Shown here: one piece after another, positions 16,423 through 25,248 of the stretch
How positions within the stretch are numbered: position 1 is the stretch's first letter
Layout: each line of letters starts with the position of its first letter
From: Streptomyces spiramenti
GTDB lineage: Bacteria > Actinomycetota > Actinomycetes > Streptomycetales > Streptomycetaceae
NCBI RefSeq assembly: GCF_012034385.1
Contig: NZ_JAAVJB010000024.1
Location: 1 to 38,219, forward strand
Reading direction: 5' to 3'
Length of the DNA stretch: 38,219 nt
Program-made: the position numbers and the translations under genes
The notes under the pieces: model-generated
Databases searched by the model: none
The model's input: only the letters and a program-made list of their open reading frames with translations
What the model was told of the DNA's origin: nothing

Positions 16423-18959
16423 CAGTCGCCCTTTCTGACCAGGTCGGCCGCGGCCGGGGTCGGCGCGCCACCGTCGTAGGTCACCCGCCACAGGGCGGAC
16501 TCGGAATGGGAGGTGAAGAACCCGCGGCCGTAGTCCAGCACGTACAGCGACCCGTCGGGTGCGAACTTCCAGTCCATCAGGTTGCGGATGCCGCCCTCAC
16601 CGACCGGGATGATGTCCTTCAGTGTCTCGGCGTGCGTGGGCAGCGCCCCGGACCCGAGGCTGTCGGGGTCGAGGATCACGGCGTGGCGCGGCTGCACCCC
16701 GTCGTAGAGGTCGCCGACGAACCACTTGCCGTCCCAGTAGGAGGGCCACTTGACGTCGCTGGCGCGGTTCTCGTCGTACCGGTAGACCGGTCCGGTCATC
16801 GCGGCCTGGCCGCCGCCGCGCGCCCAGGGCAGGAGCTGGAACTCCTCGTCCGCCTCGTAGGAGGGGATGCCGTCGGCGTTGCGCGGGTAGTCGGTGCCGC
16901 CACCGTTGGGGGCGTACCAGATCGACACCGGGGTGATCGGCGGGATCTTGACGAGGCCGTCGTTGTGCGGCGACTCGTTGCGCGGGGAGTCGCAGTCGTA
17001 CCAACCCAGCGGCTGGTCCGGGTCGGGCAGGTTGCGGTCCCGGTAGGGCTGGTTGTTGCCCATGCAGAACGGCCAACCGAAGTTGCCCGGCTCGGTGATC
17101 GCGGCGAACGACTCGTACTTCGCCGGGCCCCAGGTGGGGCTGGGGGCGGAGGCGTCCGGGCCGACCCAGCCGGCGTAGAGCACGTCGGTCTGCTTGTCCA
17201 CGAAGATCCGCGAGGGGTTGCGGACACCCATGGCGTAGATCTCGCCCTTGGTCTTGCCGCCGCCCTCGGCGGTCTCCCGTCCCGTGAACAGGTTGCCGGC
17301 GGGGAGGGTGTACGTGCCGTCCTGCTCGGGGTGGATCCGGAGGATCTTGCCGTTCAGGTTGTTGGTGTTGCCGGAGGTGCGGCGGGCGTCCGCGAAGGAG
17401 ATGCCCTGGTAGACGGGCTCCGGGTTGTTGCCGGAGTAACCGCCGGTGAAGCCGGAGGAGTTGGTGTCACCCGTGGCGATGTACAGGTTGTCGTCGCTGT
17501 CCCACGCCATGCCGCCGCCCGCGTGGCAGCAGCTGTGGATCTGCACCTCCCAGTCCAGCAGCACCTTCTCCGAGGACAGGTCCAGCCTGCCGGTGGAGCG
17601 GTTGACGGTGAAGCGGGAGACGCGGCGCTCGGCGACGCGCTTGTCGCGGTCGATCTCCGAGTGCGGTGTCCAGTGCAGGTAGATCCAGCCGTTGCTGGCG
17701 AACCGGGGGTCGAGCTCGATGCCGAGCAGGCCCTCCTCGGTCTTGATCAGCTCGCCGCCGCCGCCCTTGTTGCCGAAGATCGTGAGGGAGCCGACCAGGG
17801 AGACCTCTTCGGTCTTCGGGTCCCAGACGTGGATCTCGCCCTCGCCCTTGCCGACATCGGGGTTGTTCCAGTCGGTGACGACGGGGGCGTCGGAGGCGCG
17901 ACCGCCGCGGCCGATGTAGAAGATGCGGCCGTCGGGCGCCGCGACCAGGCCGTGCGGCTCGCCGATCTGGTCGTGCTCACCGGGCTGGTTGGGCGCGGTC
18001 AGCCGCTCGGCGACGTAGTTCCCGGTGACGGTGGCCTGGCAGTCCGCGCGGACGACGCGGTTGGTCCAGGTCAGGGCGCCGCGCAGGTGATCGCGGAAGT
18101 CCGCCTCGGCCCAGGACCCGACGGTGCCGCCCATGGCGGTGTAGAAGGACCGGCCGCCGGCGTAGTCCTGGCACCAGGAGATCGGGTGGTCCGGCCCGTT
18201 GGCCGACTCGCCCGGCTCGTAGTCGAGTTCGCGGACGCGGGCGACGGTGTGGACGTCCCCGGAGGGGTTGTCCTCCCAGTTCAGCCACCGGTCCAGCCGG
18301 TTCCACTCCAGGGGAAGTTCGGCGGTGGCCGGGTGCTCGCGGTCCCCGACCTCGACGGTGGCGCGCTGGGCGACGTCGCCGCTGTCCTCGGTGGCGCGGG
18401 CGCCGATCAGGTCGCGGTACCAGTCGGAGTAGGGCTCGGTGCGGGCCGCCTCGTGGACGCCGAGGAAGCCGCCGCCGGCGCCCAGGTACGCCTGGAGGCC
18501 CAACTCCTCCTCCGGGCCGAGGACGTCGCCCTCTCCGGTGAGGAAGACGACGGAGTTGAAGGTGCCGAGCTTGCGGCCGTCGGTGAAGACGGAGGCGTCG
18601 TCGGTGGCCTCGATGCGGAACCGCTGGGCGGCGGGTCCGGAGCGGCCGATGCTCTCCAGGGCTGCGATGCCCGCGTTGACGGTGGGCGATTCCTCGTTGG
18701 CCGAGCCGTGGAACACCAGGACGCGGACGTCGTCGCCGCCCGGTGGGGACGGCAGGTTGAGAGCCGAGGCAACGCTCTCGGCGGACGGCTGGGCGCTGGC
18801 GGGCGTCGCGTACAGCGCGCCGGTCGCCATCACGCCGGACAGCAGGGCCGCGGCCCAGGCGCGCGTGCGACGTGAGCGGCGCATTCGGCCGCCCCCGCCC
18901 GCGCCGGGTCTGTTCCCTGGCTCCGAACTCATGGGACTGTGATGCGGTGTTGGCCGCAT
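16422..18959 (-). CDS. secreted ThuA-domain / PQQ-type sugar dehydrogenase fusion
   Basis: An 845-residue secreted protein. A signal peptide with a long Arg-rich n-region covers about 1-57, ending in ATPASA. Residues about 75-290 are a ThuA-like domain (VLVFHGSANEESPTVNAG, GGGFLGVHEA). Residues about 310-840 are a glucose/sorbosone dehydrogenase-type beta-propeller (GEPHGLVAAPDGRIFYIGRGG, LLGIELDPRF, GNTNNLNGKILRI, DWKFAPDGSLYVLDYG), the family that usually binds PQQ and oxidises sugars. The HSCCHAGGG motif has two adjacent Cys. The ATG at 18959 is preferred because GAGGAG lies 10 bases upstream; ATGs at 18932 and 18884 are possible and the latter would give a conventional signal peptide. It is coupled to the cupredoxin gene and divergent from the laccase. 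The substrate is unknown. Confidence 0.9.
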   Translation of the reverse strand: MRPTPHHSPMSSEPGNRPGAGGGGRMRRSRRTRAWAAALLSGVMATGALYATPASAQPSAESVASALNLPSPPGGDDVRVLVFHGSANEESPTVNAGIAALESIGRSGPAAQRFRIEATDDASVFTDGRKLGTFNSVVFLTGEGDVLGPEEELGLQAYLGAGGGFLGVHEAARTEPYSDWYRDLIGARATEDSGDVAQRATVEVGDREHPATAELPLEWNRLDRWLNWEDNPSGDVHTVARVRELDYEPGESANGPDHPISWCQDYAGGRSFYTAMGGTVGSWAEADFRDHLRGALTWTNRVVRADCQATVTGNYVAERLTAPNQPGEHDQIGEPHGLVAAPDGRIFYIGRGGRASDAPVVTDWNNPDVGKGEGEIHVWDPKTEEVSLVGSLTIFGNKGGGGELIKTEEGLLGIELDPRFASNGWIYLHWTPHSEIDRDKRVAERRVSRFTVNRSTGRLDLSSEKVLLDWEVQIHSCCHAGGGMAWDSDDNLYIATGDTNSSGFTGGYSGNNPEPVYQGISFADARRTSGNTNNLNGKILRIHPEQDGTYTLPAGNLFTGRETAEGGGKTKGEIYAMGVRNPSRIFVDKQTDVLYAGWVGPDASAPSPTWGPAKYESFAAITEPGNFGWPFCMGNNQPYRDRNLPDPDQPLGWYDCDSPRNESPHNDGLVKIPPITPVSIWYAPNGGGTDYPRNADGIPSYEADEEFQLLPWARGGGQAAMTGPVYRYDENRASDVKWPSYWDGKWFVGDLYDGVQPRHAVILDPDSLGSGALPTHAETLKDIIPVGEGGIRNLMDWKFAPDGSLYVLDYGRGFFTSHSESALWRVTYDGGAPTPAAADLVRKGD

Positions 18960-18997
18960 GTGCCACCCACTCCTCACTGCTTACGGGGTCAGCGAGC

Positions 18998-19026
18998 AAG
19001 GTAGACCCCCGACAGGTGCACGCCAA
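18998..19026 (-). promoter_or_regulatory. predicted promoter of the sugar dehydrogenase operon
   Basis: On the minus strand TTGGCG (plus-strand 19021-19026) and TACCTT (18998-19003) are separated by exactly 17 bases, a sigma-70-like arrangement. It lies about 40 bases upstream of the ATG at 18959. Confidence 0.45.
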
Positions 19027-19033
19027 GGGGTTA

Positions 19034-19048
19034 TGCCGAAAAACGGCA
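19034..19048. promoter_or_regulatory. short palindrome in the divergent intergenic region
   Basis: TGCCG-AAAAA-CGGCA is a 5-bp perfect inverted repeat around an A-tract. It lies just upstream of the predicted dehydrogenase promoter and 117 bases before the laccase start, in an AT-richer patch. It is a candidate shared operator for the divergent genes. Confidence 0.35.
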
Positions 19049-19164
19049 AAAGTTTGTCCTGGGTCTGGAAAAAGTCGTCGCGGGTGGCTACGTTGTGCCG
19101 GTCCTGAGAGGTGGCGCTCCTCGCGTCGTCGCTCAACTGGCCGAAGTCAGAGGGAGTTCTGCTG

Positions 19165-20265
19165 ATGAATGCCGCGAACAGCGGCCACGGCGGTGGCAAC
19201 GGAACCGAGGGCGCATGGCGCGACGCGAGCACCACCACGGGGGACCGCGGACTCGGAAGGCGGTCGCTGTTCTGGGGCGCCGCCGCCATCGCGGGTGCCG
19301 CGTCCCTGACGGCGGTCAGCCCGCCGAGCCGCGCCGACGGAGCCTCGCCGATGTCGGTCCGCACCGCGAAGGCCCGCAACGAGACCCGTCGCATGAAGCT
19401 CTTCATCGAGCGCCTCGGTGACGGGCGCATGGGCTACGGGCTGGAGAAGGGCAAGGCCAGCATCCCCGGGCCGCTCATCGAGATGGTCGAGGGCGACACC
19501 CTCCACATCGAGGTCGAGAACACCATGGACGTGGACGCCAGCCTCCACGTCCACGGCGTCGACTACGAGATATCCAGCGACGGCACCCGGATGTCGAACA
19601 GCCACGTCCCGCCGGGCGGCAAGCGCACCTACACCTGGCGCTCCCACATCCCCGGGCGCCGCGCCGACGGCACCTGGCGCGAGGGCAGCGCCGGCTACTG
19701 GCAGTACCACGACCACGTCGTGGGAACCGACCACGGCACCGCCGGCGTGCGCAACGGCCTCTACGGCGCGCTGGTCGTCAGGCGGGACGGCGACATCCTC
19801 CCCGACCGCACGCTGACCATCGTCTTCAACGACATGCTCACCAACAACAACCGTGTGGGGCCCGACTTCGAGGTCACCATGGGCGACCGGGTCGAGATCA
19901 TCAACCTCACCCACGGCGAGCTCTACCACACCTTCCACATCCACGGGCACCGCTGGGCGGACAACCGCACCGGCCTGCTCAGCGGCCCCGACGACTCCAG
20001 CCGGGTCATCGACAACAAGATCACCGGCCCCGGCGACTCGTTCGGCTTCCAGATCGTGGCGGGGGAGGGCGCCGGACCGGGCGCCTGGATGTACCACTGC
20101 CACGTGCAGAGCCACTCCGACATGGGCATGGCCGGACTGCTGCTGGTCAAGCGGCCGGACGGCACCATCCCCGAGTACGAGCACCACCACGCGACCGGGG
20201 ACGGTGACGGCGGCGGCCATGAGGACCACGGCGGAGCCGACGAGGGCTCCGGCCACGACCACTGA
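19165..20265 (+). CDS. small two-domain laccase (multicopper oxidase)
   Basis: A 366-residue extracellular multicopper oxidase of the Streptomyces small-laccase type, oxidising phenols or metal ions with reduction of oxygen to water. A twin-arginine signal, [18 protein letters not shown], lies at 31-48. Copper ligands are His128/His130 (HVHG), His182/His184 (HDH), His255/258/260/262 (HTFHIHGH) and His311-Cys312-His313...His317...Met322. Two cupredoxin domains form the active trimer in this family. The C-terminal 30 residues are an unusual His/Asp/Gly-rich tail ending GHDH, probably metal-binding. The ATG at 19165 with GGGAG upstream fits; an upstream in-frame GTG at 19111 lacks support. It is divergent from the sugar dehydrogenase/cupredoxin pair, suggesting shared redox function or control. 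Confidence 0.95.
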   Translation: MNAANSGHGGGNGTEGAWRDASTTTGDRGLGRRSLFWGAAAIAGAASLTAVSPPSRADGASPMSVRTAKARNETRRMKLFIERLGDGRMGYGLEKGKASIPGPLIEMVEGDTLHIEVENTMDVDASLHVHGVDYEISSDGTRMSNSHVPPGGKRTYTWRSHIPGRRADGTWREGSAGYWQYHDHVVGTDHGTAGVRNGLYGALVVRRDGDILPDRTLTIVFNDMLTNNNRVGPDFEVTMGDRVEIINLTHGELYHTFHIHGHRWADNRTGLLSGPDDSSRVIDNKITGPGDSFGFQIVAGEGAGPGAWMYHCHVQSHSDMGMAGLLLVKRPDGTIPEYEHHHATGDGDGGGHEDHGGADEGSGHDH

Positions 20266-20272
20266 CCTCGGC

Positions 20273-20309
20273 GGTGGGTCCCGGCGCCGACCGCGCGCCG
20301 GGACCCACC
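20273..20309. terminator. bidirectional terminator after the laccase gene
   Basis: A perfect 15-bp stem, GGTGGGTCCCGGCGC and its complement, with a 7-base loop, starts 7 bases after the laccase stop and lies 34 bases before the convergent gene's stop. Confidence 0.85.
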
Positions 20310-20343
20310 AGCGCGTCAGCGCACGCCGGCGGCACGGCTGTCG

Positions 20344-21099
20344 TCAGCGCGCCGTGCCGGTCCCGTCCGGTGCCGGGGCCGGGGCCGGGGCCGGGGTGTC
20401 GGAGGTTTCGTCCGAATCGGCCTCCGGCCTCGCGGGGTCGTCGGTCGGTGTTCCGGCCGCCGTTCCGGCCGTCGCGGCCGTCGTCGTGTCGGTGGCCGCG
20501 ACACCGGACGCCGCGTCGGACGAACCCGTTTCCACGGAGGTGGTGGCGGGGCGACGGGTGGTCAGGTCCGGCTCCACGGTGTCGACCAGGGAGGGGTGCG
20601 GCTCGCCGCCCGCCATCTTCAGCAGCCCGCGCAGGCAGCGGACGGTCAGCAGCCAGTTCTTCGGATTGCGCATGTTCAGCCCGCCGATCAGCTGACGGAG
20701 CATGCTGAGCGTGTCGAAGTAGACCCGCTCGCAGACGAGGTTCTCCGCCTCGTCGAAGATGAAGTACGCGGTCATCCGCACCCGGAACGTGCCGCCGGTC
20801 GCCGGGATCCGCCCCAGCGGGCCCAGGTGCGTGCCGATCAACCAGAACTCGACGATCACCGCGTCGTCGGCGTGCCGCAGGGCGATGATCTCGTGGCGCT
20901 GGTCGGGGAAGGCGACCCGCGTCTCGGCGTAGTAGCCGCGGACCTGCTCCCCGCCGTCGTGGACGGTCATCGTCGGTATCAGCTCGTAGTGCGGGTGGGG
21001 GAACGTCGAGAGCACGTCGTCCCACTCCTGTCTCACCTCGTCCTCGAAGTGGTCCAGGACGAGCTGCTGCCGTGCGGCGCGGATGTCTTCGGTGGTCAT
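20344..21099 (-). CDS. NTF2-like (SnoaL / ester-cyclase type) protein
   Basis: A 251-residue protein whose first 170 residues look like the NTF2/SnoaL fold: WDDVLSTFPHPHYELIPTMTVHDGGEQVRGYYAETRVAFPDQRHEIIALRH-type sequence, in which a small alpha+beta barrel forms a ligand cavity. The last 75 residues are low-complexity Thr/Ala/Pro/Asp and end in an Ala-Pro repeat encoded by GGGGCC-type tandem DNA at about 20373-20395. The tail resembles a disordered linker. Family members are polyketide cyclases, ester hydrolases or have no known reaction; the function here is not determined. The ATG at 21099 has GAGGAA at good spacing. It stands alone, convergent with the laccase. Confidence 0.78.
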   Translation of the reverse strand: MTTEDIRAARQQLVLDHFEDEVRQEWDDVLSTFPHPHYELIPTMTVHDGGEQVRGYYAETRVAFPDQRHEIIALRHADDAVIVEFWLIGTHLGPLGRIPATGGTFRVRMTAYFIFDEAENLVCERVYFDTLSMLRQLIGGLNMRNPKNWLLTVRCLRGLLKMAGGEPHPSLVDTVEPDLTTRRPATTSVETGSSDAASGVAATDTTTAATAGTAAGTPTDDPARPEADSDETSDTPAPAPAPAPDGTGTAR

Positions 21100-21289
21100 G
21101 TCGTTCCTCGGGTGGGGGCGGCCGGCTGCGACCGGGTTGCGCCGGGCGCGCGGGAGGCGCGTCCGGCCGGAGCGAGGTCACCGTAGGCGCGCCCGACCGG
21201 CGGCACGCACCGTGGAGTCGAACGGCCATGCGGTTCCAGCCACTTGGCCTCCCCGGGCCGGGCCCCGGTACGCGCTGTCAGCGTGTCCG

Positions 21290-22429
21290 TCACGCATCGA
21301 CGATCGTCTGCACCGTACGGCTGCCGCCGGCGTCGGTGGCCGTGACCCGCAACGAGACCGTGCCCCCGGCAGGTGGGTTGTCGATCCCGACGGAGTCGGC
21401 GTCCCCTGCCCCGTCGTGGACGGTCGTCCGGCTCGCGCCGCCGTCGACCGAGCTCTCCACCACCAGCGACACCGCGTCCACGCCCTGCGGTGCCGGCGGC
21501 AGCGGGAAGCCCCGCTCGTCCGCGGGTGCGGTGTTGTCCAGCGCCGGCTCGGGCCGGAACCGGACGATCGGCGGACCGTCGATCGGCTCGAACTCGTCCG
21601 CCGTCACCGAGGTGCAGCGAGGCGAGCGAGAGGAGGAAATCCGGGTCCGGAGCGGTGTCACCGATGGCCAAGGGAAGGGCCACCGCGCCGAAGCCGAGGG
21701 CGCCGGAGCCCGCGGTCACCTTCCGGTCCAGCGCACCCGCCACGTCCACCCGGCCGGTGCCTGCCGCGGCGTCCCCTCGACCTCGGCCGCGGAACCCACC
21801 AGGGCCGCCTTGAGCTGCTCGCCGCTCCACTCCGGGTTCTGCTGCACCATCAGCGCCGCAGCCCCGGCCACCACGGGCGTCGCCGTCGAGGTGCCGGACA
21901 TCCCCGTGTCCCCGTCGGCAACGGGCGTCGCGACCGTCTCCAGTGCGCTGCCGATGGCCGCCGCCGCGGCCATCTCCACGCCCGGCGCGGCGAAGTCGGG
22001 CTTCAGCCGGGCGTCGACCTCCGTCGGACCGACGAGGAGACCCGGCCGGCACGTCCTCGTGGTCGACGGCACCGACCGTCACCGCCGGCGCCGCGACACC
22101 CGGGGAGTCCACCGTCCCGCTGTCGGGGCCGGAGTTGGCCGCGGCCACCGCGTCCAGGTTGCCCGGACCTCGACGCCGTCCTCACCGCGCACCTCCCGCG
22201 CGACCGAGCGGGAACCGTCCTCGTGGCTGACGATCATCGGCAGGCCGGGGAAGGAGGAGCACGTCTTCCGCGAGAGCTCCGTGACGTCGAGGAGCGCGAG
22301 GTCTACCGCGCCGGCCGCAGTCCCCGGGGCGCGCCGACCGGCCTCCTTGACCGTGCCCCGGGGGCACGGTGTGGGCTGCTGGTGTGCGTCCGCCGTCCGC
22401 AACGCCACGAGGGCGGGACGGCGACGCAC
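21290..22429 (-). pseudogene. decayed subtilase (S8 serine protease) gene
   Basis: Similarity to subtilisin-like proteases runs on the minus strand through alternating frames, implying about four frameshifts. In order: a segment near 22370-22250 (DLALLDVTEL); NLDAVAAANSGPDSGTVDSP near 22165-22105; then in the other frame LKPDFAAPGVE and the catalytic-Ser motif GMSGTSTATPVVAGAAALM near 22010-21840; then TGRVDVAGALDRKV back in the second frame near 21750; and finally a C-terminal domain ending at 21290. The N-terminal part with the catalytic Asp and His is absent, since the DUF4177 gene begins at 22456. No single frame can make an active enzyme. Indel sequencing errors could explain frameshifts but not the missing N-terminus. 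Confidence 0.85.
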
Positions 22430-22455
22430 CTCGCGACCATGGAAGGGACTCGCTG

Positions 22456-22650
22456 ATGACGACCCGCTGGGAGCACAAGGTGCTCACCTACAAACTCGGC
22501 TGGAAGGCCTTCGACTACGCGCAGATCGAACGCGACCTGACCGTGCTCGGCGGCGAGGGCTGGGAGGCGGTCGGCACCCTCGCCCCGAGCTTCGGCGCGG
22601 GCCAGGCCATCGAGATCGCGGTCATCGCGAAGCGGCCGGTCGGCGACTGA
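22456..22650 (+). CDS. DUF4177-like small protein
   Basis: A 64-residue protein with the pattern WEHKVLTYK...LGGEGWEAVGTLAPS...IEIAVIAKRP, typical of small DUF4177 proteins whose function is not established. The ATG at 22456 is preceded by GGAAGGGA; an upstream GTG at 22369 would add residues overlapping the subtilase remnant and is rejected. It is a monocistronic unit between a pseudogene and a terminator. There is no signal peptide or membrane segment. Confidence 0.85.
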   Translation: MTTRWEHKVLTYKLGWKAFDYAQIERDLTVLGGEGWEAVGTLAPSFGAGQAIEIAVIAKRPVGD

Positions 22651-22655
22651 CGGCG

Positions 22656-22688
22656 AGGTCGGCCGGTGCGGGCCGCACCGGCCGACCT
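22656..22688. terminator. bidirectional hairpin terminator
   Basis: A perfect 14-bp stem, AGGTCGGCCGGTGC and its complement, with a 5-base loop, begins 5 bases after the DUF4177 stop and faces the convergent epimerase gene. Confidence 0.82.
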
Positions 22689-22746
22689 GCCTCGGCCGTC
22701 GGCCTGTCTCCCGAACGCCCGTCGAGCGCCGCCGCGCTGCCGGCGA

Positions 22747-23682
22747 CTACCGCCCGTCGCCGAGGAACCACCGGACGGTCCGCTCCAGTCCCTCGCGCAG
22801 CGGGACGGGCCCGACGTCGGGGAAGAGGGCGCGCAGTCGGGTGCCGTCGGCCTGGGAGTGCGGGACGTCCCCGGGCCGCACGGGATGGTGCTCGCGCGGC
22901 AGGGCCGTGCCCATGACCGACTCCAGTTCGGTGATCAGCTCGGTGAGCGGTGTCCGCCCGCCGTGCGCGAGGTTGACCGGTTCGGCCGAGGTCACCCCGC
23001 GCAGTGCGGCCTGCGCGAGGACCTGGCAGACGGTCCCGACGTAGGTGAAGTCGCGGGTCTGGCTGCCGTCCCCATGGACCGCGAGCGGCCTGCCGGTGAT
23101 GGCAGCCGCGATCCAGGCGGGTACGACGGCGGCGTAGGCGTGCCCGGCGGACTGCAGCGGCCCGTAGACGTTGAAGAAGCGGAACGGCAGCACCGGCAAC
23201 CCGTAGCAGTGGTGGTACGCCGCGAGGTAGGACTCGGCGGCCAGCTTGCCGACCGCGTACGGACTCATGGGGCGCGGACGCAGCTCCTCGTGTTTCGGGA
23301 GGTGGGGGTTGGCGCCGTAGACCGAGGAGGACGAGGCGGCGATCGTCTGCGTTCCCCCCGCGCGCCGCGCCGCCTCCAGCACGGCCAGCGTGCCCGTCGC
23401 GTTGGCGTGGTGACTGGCGACCGGGTCCGTCACCGAGCGCGAGACGGAGGGGAGCGCCGCCAGGTGGACGACCGAGTCGACACCGTCCAACGCGGTGTCG
23501 AGCAGCCCGGGGTCCAGGACGCTGCCCTCCAGGAAACGAACCGGCAGCCCGGATATGTTCTCCCGGGAGCCGGTCGAGAGGTCGTCCACGACCCGTATCT
23601 CGGAGACCGTCGCCATCCCCGACAGGTGCCGCACGAGGTTGCCGCCGATGAAACCGGCGCCGCCGGTGACCGTGATCTTCAC
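22747..23682 (-). CDS. NAD-dependent nucleotide-sugar epimerase/dehydratase
   Basis: A 311-residue extended short-chain dehydrogenase. The NAD-binding glycine motif TGGAGFIGG is at 6-14, SSSSVYG with the catalytic Ser near 118-123, and the catalytic Tyr142-x3-Lys146 in SPYAVGKLAAESY. RFFNVYGP follows. This pattern fits UDP-sugar C4-epimerases of the WbpP/TviC kind, although decarboxylases and dehydratases share the fold. The GTG start at 23682 has AAGGG upstream. It lies 15 bases downstream of the UDP-sugar 6-dehydrogenase gene, so the pair is an operon. Such pairs typically make a uronic-acid sugar nucleotide. The donor could serve the GT4-type enzyme at 31.5-32.7 kb or a surface polymer; only the former is in view. 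Confidence 0.9.
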   Translation of the reverse strand: MKITVTGGAGFIGGNLVRHLSGMATVSEIRVVDDLSTGSRENISGLPVRFLEGSVLDPGLLDTALDGVDSVVHLAALPSVSRSVTDPVASHHANATGTLAVLEAARRAGGTQTIAASSSSVYGANPHLPKHEELRPRPMSPYAVGKLAAESYLAAYHHCYGLPVLPFRFFNVYGPLQSAGHAYAAVVPAWIAAAITGRPLAVHGDGSQTRDFTYVGTVCQVLAQAALRGVTSAEPVNLAHGGRTPLTELITELESVMGTALPREHHPVRPGDVPHSQADGTRLRALFPDVGPVPLREGLERTVRWFLGDGR

Positions 23683-23697
23683 GCTGTGCCCTTCGGG

Positions 23698-25008
23698 TCA
23701 GAGGATGTCGATGTTGTCGCCGCCGAGCCGACGCCGGCAGTCCAGCACCCACGTCGAACAGGCCGCGACGGCCGCGTAGTCGAACGCGTCGTGGTCGGTG
23801 AGGAGCACCACCGCGTCGGCGCCGGACAGCTCCTCGGCGGTGGCCTCCACCCGGCGGACCTCCTGCAGGGCGTCCGCCTGCGCGGGCGCCGGGTGGAGAT
23901 GCGGGTCGGCGGCGCGGACGTCCGCGCCCATCGCCCGGAGGGACTGCGTCACCCGCGCCGCGGGCGTCTCCCGGGCGTCGCTGGTGTTGGGCTTGTACGC
24001 GAGCCCGAGCAGCAGGATGCGGGACCCCTTGACCGGCTTGCCCCGCTGGTTGAGCCCCTGGACGAGTCGCTGGACCACGTAATCCGGCATGTGGCTGTTG
24101 ATGTCGTTGGCGAGTTCCACGAACCGGAAGGGTCGGCCCGACGTCCGCTCCGCCCACCAGGACAGGTACGACGGGTCGATCGGCAGGCAGTGGCCGCCCA
24201 CACCGGGGCCCGGGTCGAACCGCAGGTATCCGAACGGCTTGGTGGCGGCAGCGTCGATCGCCTCCCACACGTCGATGCCCAGCTCGTGTGCGAACATCGC
24301 GAGCTCGTTGACCAGCGCGATGTTGACGTGCCGGAAGGTGTTCTCCAGCAGTTTCGTCAGTTCGGCGGCGCCGCAGCCGCTGACGGGCACCACCGTGTCG
24401 ACGATCGAGCCGTAGAACTCCTCGACCTGCTTCAGGGACCGCTCGTCCACCCCGGAGACCACCTTCGGCGTGTTCTCCAGCCGCCAGCGGGTGTTCCCGG
24501 GATCGATGCGTTCCGGGCTGTACCCCAGGTGGAAGTCCCTGCCGACCCGGAGACCGGACGCGGACTCCAGGATCGGGCCCACCAGCTCCTGCGTCGTCCC
24601 CGGGTAGGTCGTCGACTCCAGCACCACGGTCGCCCCCGGCCGGAGGAAGCCGCCGAGCATCCGCGCCGATCCCGCGACGTGCGACAGGTCGGGCCGCCGC
24701 TCCCGCAGCGGCGTGGGCACCGTGATCACCGCGATGTCGAAGCCGCCGCAGTCGACCGGATCGCTGCTCGCGCGGTACGCGCCGGAGGCGAGCTGCGCGC
24801 CCAGTCGCTCGGACGAGATGTCCTCCACGTACGAGCTGCCCAGGGCGAGTTGACCGACCCGCCCCTCGTCCACGTCGAAGCCCACCACGCGGTGGCCCGC
24901 CTCCGCGGCCCGCACCGCCAGTGACAGGCCCACATAGCCCTGGCCCGCCACCACCACCCGGCCACGGGCAGCGGACGAACCGGCGGTTCCGGGTGCGCCG
25001 GCGGTCAT
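23698..25008 (-). CDS. UDP-sugar 6-dehydrogenase (UDP-GlcNAc/ManNAc dehydrogenase type)
   Basis: Two-step NAD-dependent oxidation of a sugar nucleotide at C6 to the uronic acid. The 436-residue protein has the Rossmann motif AGQGYVGLSLA (21-31), SPERIDPG at 164-171, the ELTKLLENTFRHVNIALVNE helix at 216-235 with its conserved Lys and Asn, and the catalytic Cys274 in GPGVGGHCLPIDP. The C-terminal domain has LGLAYKPNTSDARETPA. These features fit the WbpA/WbpO/TviB branch more than UDP-glucose dehydrogenase, but substrate choice cannot be fixed by eye. The ATG at 25008 has GGAGG upstream. It is co-transcribed with the epimerase and lies downstream of the dimethylformamidase-like gene, about 240 bases away. 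Confidence 0.92.
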   Translation of the reverse strand: MTAGAPGTAGSSAARGRVVVAGQGYVGLSLAVRAAEAGHRVVGFDVDEGRVGQLALGSSYVEDISSERLGAQLASGAYRASSDPVDCGGFDIAVITVPTPLRERRPDLSHVAGSARMLGGFLRPGATVVLESTTYPGTTQELVGPILESASGLRVGRDFHLGYSPERIDPGNTRWRLENTPKVVSGVDERSLKQVEEFYGSIVDTVVPVSGCGAAELTKLLENTFRHVNIALVNELAMFAHELGIDVWEAIDAAATKPFGYLRFDPGPGVGGHCLPIDPSYLSWWAERTSGRPFRFVELANDINSHMPDYVVQRLVQGLNQRGKPVKGSRILLLGLAYKPNTSDARETPAARVTQSLRAMGADVRAADPHLHPAPAQADALQEVRRVEATAEELSGADAVVLLTDHDAFDYAAVAACSTWVLDCRRRLGGDNIDIL

Positions 25009-25119
25009 CCGACGCCTCCGGTGCCAGTACCTTCGCGGCAGGCCGCCGCGGCGTGGGCGGATGGCTCTGTGTCCGGCATACGCGTTCCCAACCGGGCGGA
25101 GCCGTCCGCCCACGTCGAT

Positions 25120-25165
25120 TGTCGGATGTAGGGGCCCGCGGCTGTCGGATGTAGGGGCCCGCGGC
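25120..25165. repeat. perfect 23-bp tandem duplication
   Basis: Two adjacent identical 23-bp units (25120-25142 and 25143-25165), each containing GTCGGATGTAGGGGCCCGC, lie in the 240-base gap between the dimethylformamidase-like gene and the dehydrogenase gene. They are 112-157 bases upstream of the dehydrogenase start. GGGCCC within each unit is palindromic. They may be regulatory half-sites or a recent slippage duplication. Confidence 0.85.
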
Positions 25166-25248
25166 AGCCCGGGGGTTTCGGGGATTTCGGACGGCGCACG
25201 CGGCGCCGGGTGCGTCCCCGCGCCGGTCCGCCCAGCAGCCCCGGCGGG

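Noticed and set aside
13762..16479. 905-codon plus-strand frame opposite the cupredoxin gene
   Set aside because: Translation is a Val/Asp/Gly-rich antisense shadow; the minus strand has a signal peptide, copper ligands and DUF1080 motifs.
20370..20398. GGGGCC-type tandem repeats as a structural DNA element
   Set aside because: They are in frame and encode the Ala-Pro tail of the NTF2-like protein; a coding explanation suffices.
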